A stretch of DNA of 11,119 nucleotides from Methanosphaera sp. SHI613 (GCA_003266145.1 MVJJ01000156.1:1-11119); one strand, 5' to 3'; shown: positions 1 through 7,353, counted from the first letter of the stretch. The notes: generated by a model from the sequence alone, not told the origin. A program made the numbers and translations.

Positions 1-33
1 AAATCTAATAATTAATATATAATATAATTTAAT

Positions 34-40
34 GGAAGGA
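34..40 (+). promoter_or_regulatory. Shine-Dalgarno site of hypE
   Basis: GGAAGGA lies 7 nt before the ATG at 48 and fixes the hypE start. The AT-rich stretch at about 12-25 resembles a TATA box, but it is too close to the ATG to leave room for this site in the transcript. The real promoter may lie left of the window. Confidence 0.7.
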
Positions 41-47
41 TTTATTA

Positions 48-1076
48 ATGGCATATAATGATGATAAAATAAACATGGTTCATGGAGCTGGTGGAGAAGT
101 AATGCAAGATATGATATCAGATATCATATTAGGCAATATATCCAAAACCAGTGTAAACGGGGGAGTAGGATTAGAATCTTTAGATGATAGTACAACAATA
201 CCACTTGATGATGATCATGTTGTAGTAACGACTATTGATAGTCACACAGTACAACCGTTATTTTTCCCTGGAGGGGACATTGGTCGTATATCAGCTGCAG
301 GAACACTAAACGATATTTCAGTAATGGGAGTAAAACCAGTCTCATTAAGCAATGCAATGGTTATCAGCGAAGGATTTGAAAGAGCAGATTTAGAAAAAAT
401 CATCAAATCCATGAATGAAACCTGTGAAGAAGTGGATGCTGCAATTATCACCGGAGACACTAAAGTAATCGACAGTGATAAACTAGACAGTATGATTATA
501 ACAACAGCAGGTATTGGAATTGGACGTAAAGATGAAGTTGTAAGGGATTCCGGACTTGAAGTTGGAGATAAGGTAATAATAACAGGTAGTGTGGGAGACC
601 ATGGAATGGCAATAATGTCCAAACGTGAAGGATTCGGTTATGAAACAGAACTCAAATCCGATGTAGCGCCAGTATGGAGTATGGTTGAAGCAGCTAAAAA
701 AGTAGGTACAATAACTGCAATGAAAGATCCAACACGTGGTGGAATAGCAAACGCCTTAAATGAAATGGCATCAAAGGCTTCCGTTGGAATGTATCTTGAT
801 GAGGAAAGAATTCCTGTAAAACCTGAAGTTGAAGCAGTCTCAGACATGCTTGGTATCGACCCATTTGAAGTAGCAAATGAAGGTAAAATAGTGATGGGTG
901 TAAAAGCAGATACTGCCGAAGACGTGCTTCAGGCAATACAAAAAACCAAATATGGAAAAGATGCTCAAATCATTGGAGAAGTTGTTGAAGGAAAAAGAGT
1001 AATCATGGAAACCGTTATAGGTGGAGAAAGATTAATAGAACCTCCAATTGCTGACCCTGTTCCTAGAGTATGTTAA
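48..1076 (+). CDS. hypE: Hydrogenase maturation protein HypE (carbamoyl dehydratase)
   Basis: HypE dehydrates, with ATP, the thiocarboxamide on its own C-terminal cysteine to a thiocyanate, the source of the cyanide ligands of the [NiFe]-hydrogenase iron centre. It acts in the cytoplasm with HypF, HypC and HypD. The 342-residue product has normal family length. Visible hallmarks are HGAGG (residues 12-16), the ATP-site segment DSHTVQPLFFPGGDIGR (64-80), GDTKV (136-140), DPTRGG (227-232) and the essential terminal PRVC ending in Cys342. The PurM/AIR-synthase fold is known for the family. The gene is first in a tight plus-strand run: 17 nt separate it from the RDD gene, so co-transcription with that gene and serS is likely. 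The other hyp genes are not in the window. Nothing suggests damage: the signature residues and the terminal cysteine are intact. Confidence 0.96.
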   Translation: MAYNDDKINMVHGAGGEVMQDMISDIILGNISKTSVNGGVGLESLDDSTTIPLDDDHVVVTTIDSHTVQPLFFPGGDIGRISAAGTLNDISVMGVKPVSLSNAMVISEGFERADLEKIIKSMNETCEEVDAAIITGDTKVIDSDKLDSMIITTAGIGIGRKDEVVRDSGLEVGDKVIITGSVGDHGMAIMSKREGFGYETELKSDVAPVWSMVEAAKKVGTITAMKDPTRGGIANALNEMASKASVGMYLDEERIPVKPEVEAVSDMLGIDPFEVANEGKIVMGVKADTAEDVLQAIQKTKYGKDAQIIGEVVEGKRVIMETVIGGERLIEPPIADPVPRVC

Positions 1077-1093
1077 GTTAAGGGGGCAATTCT

Positions 1094-2056
1094 ATGGAAC
1101 ACTTTATTAAAAGGTTATCCGCATGTATAATTGATTTTATAGTGGTATTCTTATTTATTTCAATAATAAATAACATTTTATTCGTTCCATTATCCTTACT
1201 GAAAATTCCAGTAATATCCTCATATTATCCTTATGTGGTAACTGTAGGAGTGACATTGGCTTACTTTACCATAATGGAAGCAAAAACCAATAAGACCATT
1301 GGTAAGATGGTTATGGGATTATACGTGTCTGATGAAGAAGGATACATATCATATTTTTCAGCATTTGTAAGAAATATAACGAAATGTTTCTGGATACCAT
1401 TGGTATTTGATGTACTCATCGGTAAAATATTAGGTTTTCCATCAAGACTATTCGATAAATTAGCAGGAACCGACGTTTATGCTGATGATGAATTAGAAGT
1501 ATATGATGAGAATAAGATTGATGAACCTGAATCAACACAAAAAATTGAGAGTACTTCCGTTATGGTTATTGATGAAAAACTCGAAGACAAATTCAATCAA
1601 GACTCAAAAACTGCCGAGGAAGTAGTTGAAAAAAGTGCTGAAGTATCAAAACAGGAAAGTGAAAAAACAGTCAAATCAGTTAAAAAAGACAGTCCAAGTA
1701 AAGAAGTCTCAACTGAAGATGAGATAATTATAGATACTACATCTGAGGATGATGAATCTAAAGATATCAAAGTCAAAGAAGTTTCAGAAGCAAAAGCAGA
1801 CGAACCAGAAGTTTTATTCGCAGATGATAGTGATATCGATTCAACATATCATAAATTAAATAAAAAAGAAGATGCTAAAACTACTAAAAAATCCAATCCA
1901 AAAAGTACTAAAAAACAAGAGGACACGGCAGAAACTACTGAAAACAACAACGATAAAAAATCAGAAGAACCATATGAAGATGAAATACTGGATTTAATAA
2001 TCGAAGAAGAAGAGGGATCTGACTCATTTGTCGAATTGACAAAAGACGATTTCTAA
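1094..2056 (+). CDS. RDD-family membrane protein with long charged C-terminal tail
   Basis: The N-terminal third is an RDD domain: Arg7 and Asp14 in the first hydrophobic segment (about 10-32), a second segment at about 45-62, the characteristic TIGKMVMGL (68-76), the Arg93-Asn94 pair, a hydrophobic stretch at 96-115 and DKLAGT (121-126). From about residue 130 to 320 the protein is very rich in Glu, Asp, Lys and Ser, with no recognisable fold. It is probably disordered and cytoplasmic. The tail ends in an acidic patch (EEEE near 305). RDD proteins are poorly characterised; some have been proposed to be transporters, and the sequence gives no substrate. The start is backed by AGGGGGC just upstream. 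The gene sits 17 nt after hypE and 32 nt before serS, so it is probably in their operon. That does not by itself mean a shared function. The domain call is firm; the role is unknown. Confidence 0.85.
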   Translation: MEHFIKRLSACIIDFIVVFLFISIINNILFVPLSLLKIPVISSYYPYVVTVGVTLAYFTIMEAKTNKTIGKMVMGLYVSDEEGYISYFSAFVRNITKCFWIPLVFDVLIGKILGFPSRLFDKLAGTDVYADDELEVYDENKIDEPESTQKIESTSVMVIDEKLEDKFNQDSKTAEEVVEKSAEVSKQESEKTVKSVKKDSPSKEVSTEDEIIIDTTSEDDESKDIKVKEVSEAKADEPEVLFADDSDIDSTYHKLNKKEDAKTTKKSNPKSTKKQEDTAETTENNNDKKSEEPYEDEILDLIIEEEEGSDSFVELTKDDF

Positions 2057-2076
2057 TCAACATAAAAAATTACATA

Positions 2077-2091
2077 GGAGCATATACATTG
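2077..2091 (+). promoter_or_regulatory. Ribosome binding site and TTG start of serS
   Basis: GGAG at 2077-2080 sits 8 nt before a TTG codon at 2089-2091. The protein read from this TTG (MLDIKIFREN) matches the usual N-terminus of class II SerRS. No nearby in-frame ATG would do the same, so TTG is the likely initiator. Confidence 0.75.
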
Positions 2092-3366
2092 TTAGATATA
2101 AAAATATTCAGGGAAAATCCTGAAAAAGTATTTGAATCAGAGAAAAAACGATTTAGAAGCACAGAATATGCAGAAAAAGTTATTGAATACGATAATTTAT
2201 GGAGAGAAGGTTTACAAACATTAAACAATTTACGTTCAGAGAAAAATAAATTATCCAAATCATTCAAACAAGCAAAAAAAGACGGTAATATCCAAGAGGT
2301 TGTTGAAAAATCAAAACAGGTTGCAAATGACATTAAGGAATTACAACCAAAAATAGCCGAATATGAACGTATACGTGATGAATACAGGTATAAGGTGGGT
2401 AATATTATCGATGATAATGTACCAATATCCGATACTGAAGACGATAACAAGATTATCAGAACATATGGTGAAAAAAGGGAATTTGACTTTACACCATTAA
2501 ACCATGTGGATATCATGGAGATAATCGACGGTGCCGACACACAGACAGCAGCTCAAGTATCAGGTTCACGTTTCTACTACTTAAAAGAGGATATTCTCTT
2601 CTTAAATCTGGCATTAATTCAGTTTGCATTAAATGAATTAACCAGTCAGGGATATACTCCATTACAAACTCCTTTCTTTGTAAAAAGTGAAGTCGCTAAG
2701 GAAACATCAGAGCTGGGTGAATTTGAAGAAACATTATATAAGGTCGAAAACGAAGACTTGTTCCTAATAGCAACTGCAGAGCAGACATTGGCAGCACTTC
2801 ATAGAGATCAAATAATAGATGCCGAAGAGTTACCTAAAAGATACTGTGCATTATCAACATGTTTTAGAAAGGAAGCAGGTTCTCATGGAAAAGACACATT
2901 AGGAATTTTCCGTGTACATCAATTTGAAAAAATAGAACAATTCATCTATTCAGCACCTGAAGAATCACGTAAAGAACATGAAAAACTATTGGAAGTAACC
3001 GAACAGATATATCAAAAGTTAGGTTTATCATACCAAATCGTTGCAATAGTGTCCTCTGCATTAAATGATAATGCAGCTATTAAGTATGACCTTGAAGCAT
3101 GGTTCCCAGGTTCTAAGGCATACAGAGAACTGGTTTCATGTACAAATTGTACTGATTACCAGGCAAGAAAGACCAAAACAAGAGTAGGAAAAGCGGGGGC
3201 TAGTGATTCACAGACACTGCACACCTTAAACAGTACAGCTATTGCAACAGAAAGAACAATATGTTGTATTGTTGAAAATTATCAGCAAGAAAATGGAGAT
3301 GTACTAATACCTGAAGTATTACAACCATATATGAACGGTAGAACGGTAATAAAAGCTAAAAAGTAA
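2089..3366 (+). CDS. serS: Seryl-tRNA synthetase, canonical type 1
   Basis: This enzyme charges tRNA-Ser, and serves the first step of Sec-tRNA synthesis where that exists. At 425 residues it has the standard length. The N-terminal region (about 27-105) is a Lys/Glu-rich helical stretch matching the long antiparallel coiled-coil arm that grips the tRNA variable arm. The catalytic core carries GSRFYYLK (159-166), the TAE loop (229-231), motif 2 beginning FRKEAGSHG (259-267) with IFRVHQFEK after it, and motif 3 NSTAIATERT (381-390) with the class II arginine. SCTNCTDYQARK (350-361) is the usual serine-site neighbourhood. This is the common bacterial/eukaryotic-like form, not the zinc-dependent rare SerRS known from several methanogens. 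It is last in the hypE run and is followed 20 nt later by a T9 tract. All key residues are present. Confidence 0.96.
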   Translation: MLDIKIFRENPEKVFESEKKRFRSTEYAEKVIEYDNLWREGLQTLNNLRSEKNKLSKSFKQAKKDGNIQEVVEKSKQVANDIKELQPKIAEYERIRDEYRYKVGNIIDDNVPISDTEDDNKIIRTYGEKREFDFTPLNHVDIMEIIDGADTQTAAQVSGSRFYYLKEDILFLNLALIQFALNELTSQGYTPLQTPFFVKSEVAKETSELGEFEETLYKVENEDLFLIATAEQTLAALHRDQIIDAEELPKRYCALSTCFRKEAGSHGKDTLGIFRVHQFEKIEQFIYSAPEESRKEHEKLLEVTEQIYQKLGLSYQIVAIVSSALNDNAAIKYDLEAWFPGSKAYRELVSCTNCTDYQARKTKTRVGKAGASDSQTLHTLNSTAIATERTICCIVENYQQENGDVLIPEVLQPYMNGRTVIKAKK

Positions 3367-3386
3367 TGTATAACCTTCTTGTTTTA

Positions 3387-3395
3387 TTTTTTTTT
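3387..3395 (+). terminator. T9 tract, terminator of the hypE-RDD-serS run
   Basis: Nine consecutive T residues follow the serS stop by 20 nt, without a clear hairpin. This is the usual form of an archaeal intrinsic terminator. Confidence 0.6.
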
Positions 3396-3593
3396 AAACA
3401 TGTGATTTTAAACAGGTATTTTATTAATAAAATAATATTAGATTGATTATTTATAATTTAAATATAGATAATAATCTTTTATATTACTTTATACAAAATA
3501 GTAATTATTAAAAATAATTTTCATATTTAATTACTAATTGGATAAACATTCATTATTTGAAAAGTATCAATAACTTACAACGAGGCGATAATT
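3396..3593 (+). promoter_or_regulatory. Leader and promoter region of the CBS-domain gene
   Basis: A very AT-rich stretch with no ORF of note. GAGGCGAT at 3582-3589 is the ribosome binding site, its GAGG core 8 nt before the ATG at 3594. TATA-like strings are too numerous to choose one (for example around 3488-3495 and 3522-3530). An imperfect palindrome, AATTATT-AAA-AATAATT, lies at 3503-3519 and resembles those upstream of ftsZ. Confidence 0.4.
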
Positions 3594-4430
3594 ATGGAAA
3601 TAAGCGAAATTATGACTGAAAAAGTTCAAGCAGGATCAGTGCCAGGTACAATAAGTTCTATTTATGAAATATTAAGGGAAGAAAACTTATCTGGAGTTCC
3701 TATTGTTAAGAAACAAACAGGTGAGCTTGCTGGAATTATAACACGTTCCGATTTAATTAAAAATCCGGATGAAGATCAGGTTGCAATGGTTATGACTAGA
3801 AATCCTATAACTGCAGCTCCAGATGAAGATGTTAAATCTGTTGTTAGAAAAATGATTAATAATAATATCAGAAGAATACCTATTACAGTAGATAATATGC
3901 TGGTGGGTATAGTCACATCATCAGATATTACAAATAAGGCATTATGGAAAATTGAAAACAATGAACCTGTTGAAAAGTATATGGTTCATAATGTTCCAAC
4001 AGTATGGGATAAAACTCCACTTCCTGTTGCATATTCAATATCCAATTTCTTTAACTTCAAATCAGTCGTAGCATTAAATGATGACAGCAAGGCATCAGGT
4101 ATACTTACTGAAACGGATTTCATCCACGAAAGTAGAGTTGTAGAAGAACAAACTGTGCATAACAGTTCAGTAAGTACAGAAGGGGATAAATGGACATGGA
4201 ACAGTCAAAGTGTAATGTATATTCTTAAAAATAAGTTAAAATTCTCAGATAAACTTGTTAAGGATGTTTCTGGTGACAAATTGGTATCAGTAACACGTAA
4301 AACATCAGTTAAGGAATGTGCTAATTTGCTTAAAAAACATAACATTGAACAGGTTCCAGTATTAAACATGTCTGATGAGCCAATTGGGCTTGTAAGAAGT
4401 AGTGATTTAATGCGTGCAATGATTGAATAA
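3594..4430 (+). CDS. Protein with four CBS domains
   Basis: The 278-residue protein is built of CBS modules and nothing else. CBS1 is at about 1-57 (ending GIITRSDLI), CBS2 at 61-116 (GIVTSSDIT), CBS3 at 124-178 (GILTETDF) and CBS4 at 222-276 (GLVRSSDLM). A poorly conserved insert at about 180-220 contains WTW (200-202). CBS pairs commonly bind adenosine nucleotides or S-adenosylmethionine and regulate a partner. With no catalytic, channel or DNA-binding domain here, this is probably a free-standing sensor acting on an unknown partner. Modules 1, 2 and 4 keep the G-[IL]-[IV]-[TR]-x-[ST]-D nucleotide-site signature, while CBS3 is more divergent. The gene is alone on its strand, with its own ribosome binding site (GAGGCGAT) and a T8 tract after it. 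It is convergent with the TfuA gene. Such multi-CBS proteins are frequent in methanogens and the ligand cannot be read from the sequence. Confidence 0.9.
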   Translation: MEISEIMTEKVQAGSVPGTISSIYEILREENLSGVPIVKKQTGELAGIITRSDLIKNPDEDQVAMVMTRNPITAAPDEDVKSVVRKMINNNIRRIPITVDNMLVGIVTSSDITNKALWKIENNEPVEKYMVHNVPTVWDKTPLPVAYSISNFFNFKSVVALNDDSKASGILTETDFIHESRVVEEQTVHNSSVSTEGDKWTWNSQSVMYILKNKLKFSDKLVKDVSGDKLVSVTRKTSVKECANLLKKHNIEQVPVLNMSDEPIGLVRSSDLMRAMIE

Positions 4431-4456
4431 CTGTTTAAGTTAATTCAATCAAATAC

Positions 4457-4464
4457 TTTTTTTT
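4457..4464 (+). terminator. T8 tract after the CBS-domain gene
   Basis: Eight T residues lie 26 nt past the CBS stop, in the 62-nt gap to the convergent TfuA gene. It suits plus-strand termination. No comparable T tract is seen for the opposite strand in this gap. Confidence 0.55.
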
Positions 4465-4492
4465 AATAATATAGTATATCATTTCTTTCAAA

Positions 4493-5140
4493 TTATTCTT
4501 CGGCTAGTTTTTTAATGTATTCAATTACTGCTTTGGCATCATCGTGTTTGATGTCGAATTTATTTGTTTCAAGGTATTTTTTCAGATTGTTCTTTTTGTT
4601 TTCATCTATGTTTGATTTATTTATAACATATTCGAAGCTTCGTTTAGGATAATAAATGTTTTTTGATGTAAGTAAAAGTTCATCTTTTTCATCTTGGCTT
4701 ATTATGTTATCACGGCATGCCTTGTTGAAGTTGTATTTCATGTTTATCCATGAGTCTGATAACTGCTGATATGTTTCAGGGTCCAAGCTCACGGCTACAT
4801 CATCATCCGATTCGATAACTCCATTTTTATAGTCTTCGAATATGTTTCCTACTCCTATCATACCATATGGGTATAATTCACATGCCCTTAATGCTCCCAT
4901 GCTCGCTCCACCGACAACGGTGATATCCTTTGTGAGTGCCTTTAAGATTTCCTTGTGTGCAACGGCTGGACTTTGATGGAAAAGACCATCGATTATCCCT
5001 ATGATATCGATGTCATCTTCTTTTTCAAGTAGGTCTGATAGGTCACCCCGTTTTATGGGGCCCTTGTATTCGGCCTCAAGGATACTTCTTGCTTCATCAA
5101 ACGATATTGATAAACCTGTATATATGACAATCTTTTTCAT
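4493..5140 (-). CDS. TfuA-family protein, probable McrA glycine thioamidation factor
   Basis: The 215-residue product shows the TfuA core: a short N-terminal strand with TGLSIS (8-13), IIDGLFHQSPAVAHKEIL (49-66) and VVGGASMGALRACELYPYG (75-93), followed by GMIGVGNIFEDY. TfuA proteins work with YcaO enzymes. In methanogens the YcaO-TfuA pair has been genetically linked to conversion of an McrA active-site glycine to thioglycine in methyl-coenzyme M reductase, where TfuA is thought to supply or handle sulfide. No ycaO gene is in this window, so the partner must be elsewhere. The start codon overlaps the stop of the upstream HD-domain gene by 4 nt (ATGA), implying translational coupling. The family call is strong; assignment to McrA modification rests on the methanogen context. 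Confidence 0.85.
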   Translation of the reverse strand: MKKIVIYTGLSISFDEARSILEAEYKGPIKRGDLSDLLEKEDDIDIIGIIDGLFHQSPAVAHKEILKALTKDITVVGGASMGALRACELYPYGMIGVGNIFEDYKNGVIESDDDVAVSLDPETYQQLSDSWINMKYNFNKACRDNIISQDEKDELLLTSKNIYYPKRSFEYVINKSNIDENKKNNLKKYLETNKFDIKHDDAKAVIEYIKKLAEE

Positions 5141-5640
5141 TTCTTTCTACCCAATAATTCTTCATCTAATTTAATTAAACGTTCTATGGAATCCCTATTC
5201 ATATTTTTATCGGTCCATTTTTTTATTACGAAGTCCAAATCTACCTTTGTAACGCCATGCACCAGGTTGTCGGCGTGTGCCACAATTTTTTCTTCCAGAG
5301 TTTCGGGTATGTAATTTCTATCTGGAAGATTCATCTGTTTTGCCTCTTCAGGTACTATTCCAGCACCTATGTGTCTTTCTGTAATTTTACATATTTTTTC
5401 GTCTATGTTTAGTTCTCTGAGCAAGTCAGCTCCAAGATATGCATGTCTGATATCGTTGGTGATTGTTCTTCCAACATCATGCAGCATTGCCCCACATTTT
5501 ATCAAGTCAAGGTCAACGTTTTCATAGTATTTTGTGATGTCCTTTGTTCTTTCATAAACAGTTTTGCTGTGGTCTATTATGTAATCTGTACATTCTAATT
5601 TTTCATAGGCATATTCTATTATGTTGTCTGCATTATTCAT
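5137..5640 (-). CDS. HD-domain (HDIG-type) metal-dependent phosphohydrolase
   Basis: The 167-residue protein is a single HD domain. Likely metal ligands are His24 (in IIDHS), the His54-Asp55 pair (AMLHDVGR), His90 (ERHIGAG) and Asp124 (AHADNLV). The order and spacing match the small stand-alone HDIG proteins common in archaea. HD proteins of this kind usually cleave phosphomonoester or phosphodiester bonds in nucleotides or similar molecules; the substrate is not evident. The start is fixed by AGGAG (5647-5651), 6 nt upstream. The gene follows tfe by 60 nt and its stop overlaps the TfuA start by 4 nt, so the two proteins should be made together. Whether the HD protein has any part in thioamidation is unknown. 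All metal ligands are intact, so it is probably active. Confidence 0.88.
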   Translation of the reverse strand: MNNADNIIEYAYEKLECTDYIIDHSKTVYERTKDITKYYENVDLDLIKCGAMLHDVGRTITNDIRHAYLGADLLRELNIDEKICKITERHIGAGIVPEEAKQMNLPDRNYIPETLEEKIVAHADNLVHGVTKVDLDFVIKKWTDKNMNRDSIERLIKLDEELLGRKK

Positions 5641-5700
5641 ATTAAACTCCTAAATAATGTTATGGATAATAAAAAAGTTAAAATAAGTAAGTATGGGGGG

Positions 5701-6243
5701 TTATTCTTCATTTACGATATATGCTGATTTTAATTGTTTTATGTCGTTTATGATGTTTTGATTATCTTCATATTCTAGTTTTTCATCACATCTTGGACAT
5801 ATAAACTGAAAATCACTTGCTTCATCAAATGCATATCTGCATCCGTTTGGACATACAAAGAACATATTGTTTTCTTCATATTCCAATGTTTCCTTAATTT
5901 CTTCGTTATGTTTATTATATTCCTGTTCTATTAATTTTGCTGCTTTTCTTGAATCAAATTTCCAGTAATATGTGAACCATTGGGTTTCCGGATCTTTAAC
6001 TCTGGTGTAATTGGATATTCCAGCATCAAAGAATTTGTATAATATCTTTCTAACGAAGTTTAATTTAATACCAGTAGCTTCTGCTATTTGTTCATCAGTT
6101 ACTTCAGCAGTAAATAAGCAGTCTAATATTTTTTCACTAGTATCTGCATCATGTGTAAGATCATATGCTAATTTTTTTACATTATGTTCATTTAAGAATT
6201 TAGAATCATAATCAAAGTTATATACTATTTTTTTTCTAGCCAT
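5701..6243 (-). CDS. tfe: Transcription initiation factor E, alpha subunit (TFE)
   Basis: TFE helps TBP, TFB and RNA polymerase open promoter DNA and stabilises the open complex. It is the archaeal counterpart of the TFIIE alpha N-terminal half. The 180-residue product has the usual length and two-part layout. An N-terminal winged-helix region (about 15-100) includes DEQIAEATGIKLNFVRKILYKF (50-71) and the characteristic TYYWKF (91-96). A Lys/Glu-rich helical linker follows, then a zinc ribbon with Cys131, Cys135, Cys149 and Cys152 (CPNGC and CPRC). All four zinc ligands are present. GTGA and AAGAG stretches just upstream offer a modest ribosome binding site. The gene is followed at 60 nt by the HD-TfuA pair, perhaps in one transcript, although a T6 stretch (5671-5676, minus strand) lies between. 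The stop codon is directly followed by six C residues on the coding strand. Confidence 0.95.
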   Translation of the reverse strand: MARKKIVYNFDYDSKFLNEHNVKKLAYDLTHDADTSEKILDCLFTAEVTDEQIAEATGIKLNFVRKILYKFFDAGISNYTRVKDPETQWFTYYWKFDSRKAAKLIEQEYNKHNEEIKETLEYEENNMFFVCPNGCRYAFDEASDFQFICPRCDEKLEYEDNQNIINDIKQLKSAYIVNEE

Positions 6244-6310
6244 TCTCTTATCTCACTATTACTTTTATTCTCTACATTTTGTTTTATTATTGTATTATGG
6301 TTAAAAATTA

Positions 6311-6322
6311 AATTTATAAATA
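6311..6322 (-). promoter_or_regulatory. Candidate TATA box of tfe
   Basis: TTTATAAAT, nearly palindromic, lies about 70 nt upstream of the tfe start. A transcript beginning about 25 nt downstream would have a leader of roughly 45 nt. This is the best TATA match in the gap, but the whole region is AT-rich. Confidence 0.35.
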
Positions 6323-6430
6323 TTGTTTTTAATTTTTGTATTTACTTGTAATCGTATAAAAATTTGCTTTAATACTTAATTTGTAGAGTTGAATCTTTAA
6401 AATTTATTCTGTATTAAAATATATTGTAAT

Positions 6431-6459
6431 ACATATATTACTAATATATTAATATATGT
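6431..6459 (-). repeat. Perfect inverted repeat downstream of the CofE-like gene
   Basis: Arms ACATATATTA (6431-6440) and TAATATATGT (6450-6459) are exact reverse complements around a 9-nt loop, starting 17 nt past the stop of the CofE-like gene. It may mark or stabilise the 3' end of that transcript. No T tract follows on the minus strand, so it is not a classical terminator. Confidence 0.5.
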
Positions 6460-6475
6460 TTAATTATATAAATAG

Positions 6476-7318
6476 TTATTTAATTCTTAAGATTACGGCT
6501 GGTATATGCTTAATTTCATGAAGCATCTCTGTGGTAATCTGGATATTGCCCGTGTTGAATTTTTCCTGCATTGAATATACTGTATCAAAGAAATCATCAC
6601 TACTTTTTAATTGAACTTCCTCACAAATTGATGCAATACTTATTAGTTTATCACACTTTTCATCAATCGTGGATGCAAGTATTGTTGGTCCTAGTTTTTT
6701 CGACACGCTTTTCAATAAATATCCATATATCCCTGTACTATTTTTTATGCATTTGATAGATTTTGGAAGAAGTGTATATTTATGACCTAATAATTCATAG
6801 CATGCGTCAGTATCGATAATCATCACATGCACATCTTTTTTTGATGATTCATAAATCATCCTTTTTATCCGAAAAGCACTATTATCTGGATTGTCCGGAA
6901 GCGGTGAGACATACTGTTTTGTGACATTGCTTAAATCCACACCTGCTTCACTGGTAGGCATGAGTGCATATTTCATGCCATATCTTCTATATATAAACTC
7001 CTTATGGTTTCTGGCCTCTACCGGCATATGTCTAAGGTTATTGACGGTACGCTTTTTATCCCTAATAAGTGGACTTATAACATATCCAAATAAGTACTTG
7101 CTCCATATTTCACACAGGAAAAATGCTATAAGACCTGGATTAAACTCTGACTCATCAACCAAATTACCTTCTGCGGTGGATATAGGTGTTTCACTGATAA
7201 CAACGTAGTCTCCATCATCACAGTACTTGATTATCTGATTTATCAGTTTTGAATATCCTTCATTGGCTTCAATATAATCCGTTGTAATGGGAATGCTTTC
7301 ATATCTCATAGATATCAT
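6476..7318 (-). CDS. CofE-like (F420-0:L-glutamate ligase family) paralogue
   Basis: The 280-residue protein resembles the F420-0:gamma-glutamyl ligase family, which adds glutamates to coenzyme F420 using GTP. Matching parts are IPITTDYI near the N-terminus, GDYVVISETPISTAEG (36-51), and above all AGVDLSNV (125-132) followed by PLPDNPDNSAFRIKR (139-153), which mirrors the signature of true CofE. However, the usual TDTFGR-type segment is here IIDTDACYEL (167-176), and the C-terminal part is hard to match. It is therefore probably a paralogue with a changed substrate rather than the F420 ligase. The start is uncertain: ATG at 7318 or at 7309 (residue 4), neither with a visible Shine-Dalgarno sequence. 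The second fits the family's N-terminus better. It lies 35 nt after comA on the same strand, with two T8 tracts between. The family call is fairly sure; the function is open. Confidence 0.68.
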   Translation of the reverse strand: MISMRYESIPITTDYIEANEGYSKLINQIIKYCDDGDYVVISETPISTAEGNLVDESEFNPGLIAFFLCEIWSKYLFGYVISPLIRDKKRTVNNLRHMPVEARNHKEFIYRRYGMKYALMPTSEAGVDLSNVTKQYVSPLPDNPDNSAFRIKRMIYESSKKDVHVMIIDTDACYELLGHKYTLLPKSIKCIKNSTGIYGYLLKSVSKKLGPTILASTIDEKCDKLISIASICEEVQLKSSDDFFDTVYSMQEKFNTGNIQITTEMLHEIKHIPAVILRIK

Positions 7319-7319
7319 T

Positions 7320-7339
7320 AAAAAAAATAATAAAAAAAA
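7320..7339 (-). terminator. Double T8 tract after comA
   Basis: Read on the minus strand, T8 (7339-7332), ATTA and T8 (7327-7320) follow the comA stop by 14 nt. This is a strong archaeal U-rich terminator candidate. It runs to within 2 nt of the CofE-like ATG at 7318, leaving no room for a separate leader. Confidence 0.6.
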
Positions 7340-7353
7340 GTTATTTCACGGTA

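Noticed and set aside
242..622. Minus-strand open frame inside hypE
   Set aside because: Antisense shadow of a well-identified gene, with low-complexity translation.
2070..2540. Minus-strand open frame overlapping the 5' part of serS
   Set aside because: Shadow frame; the serS N-terminal arm on the plus strand is well supported.
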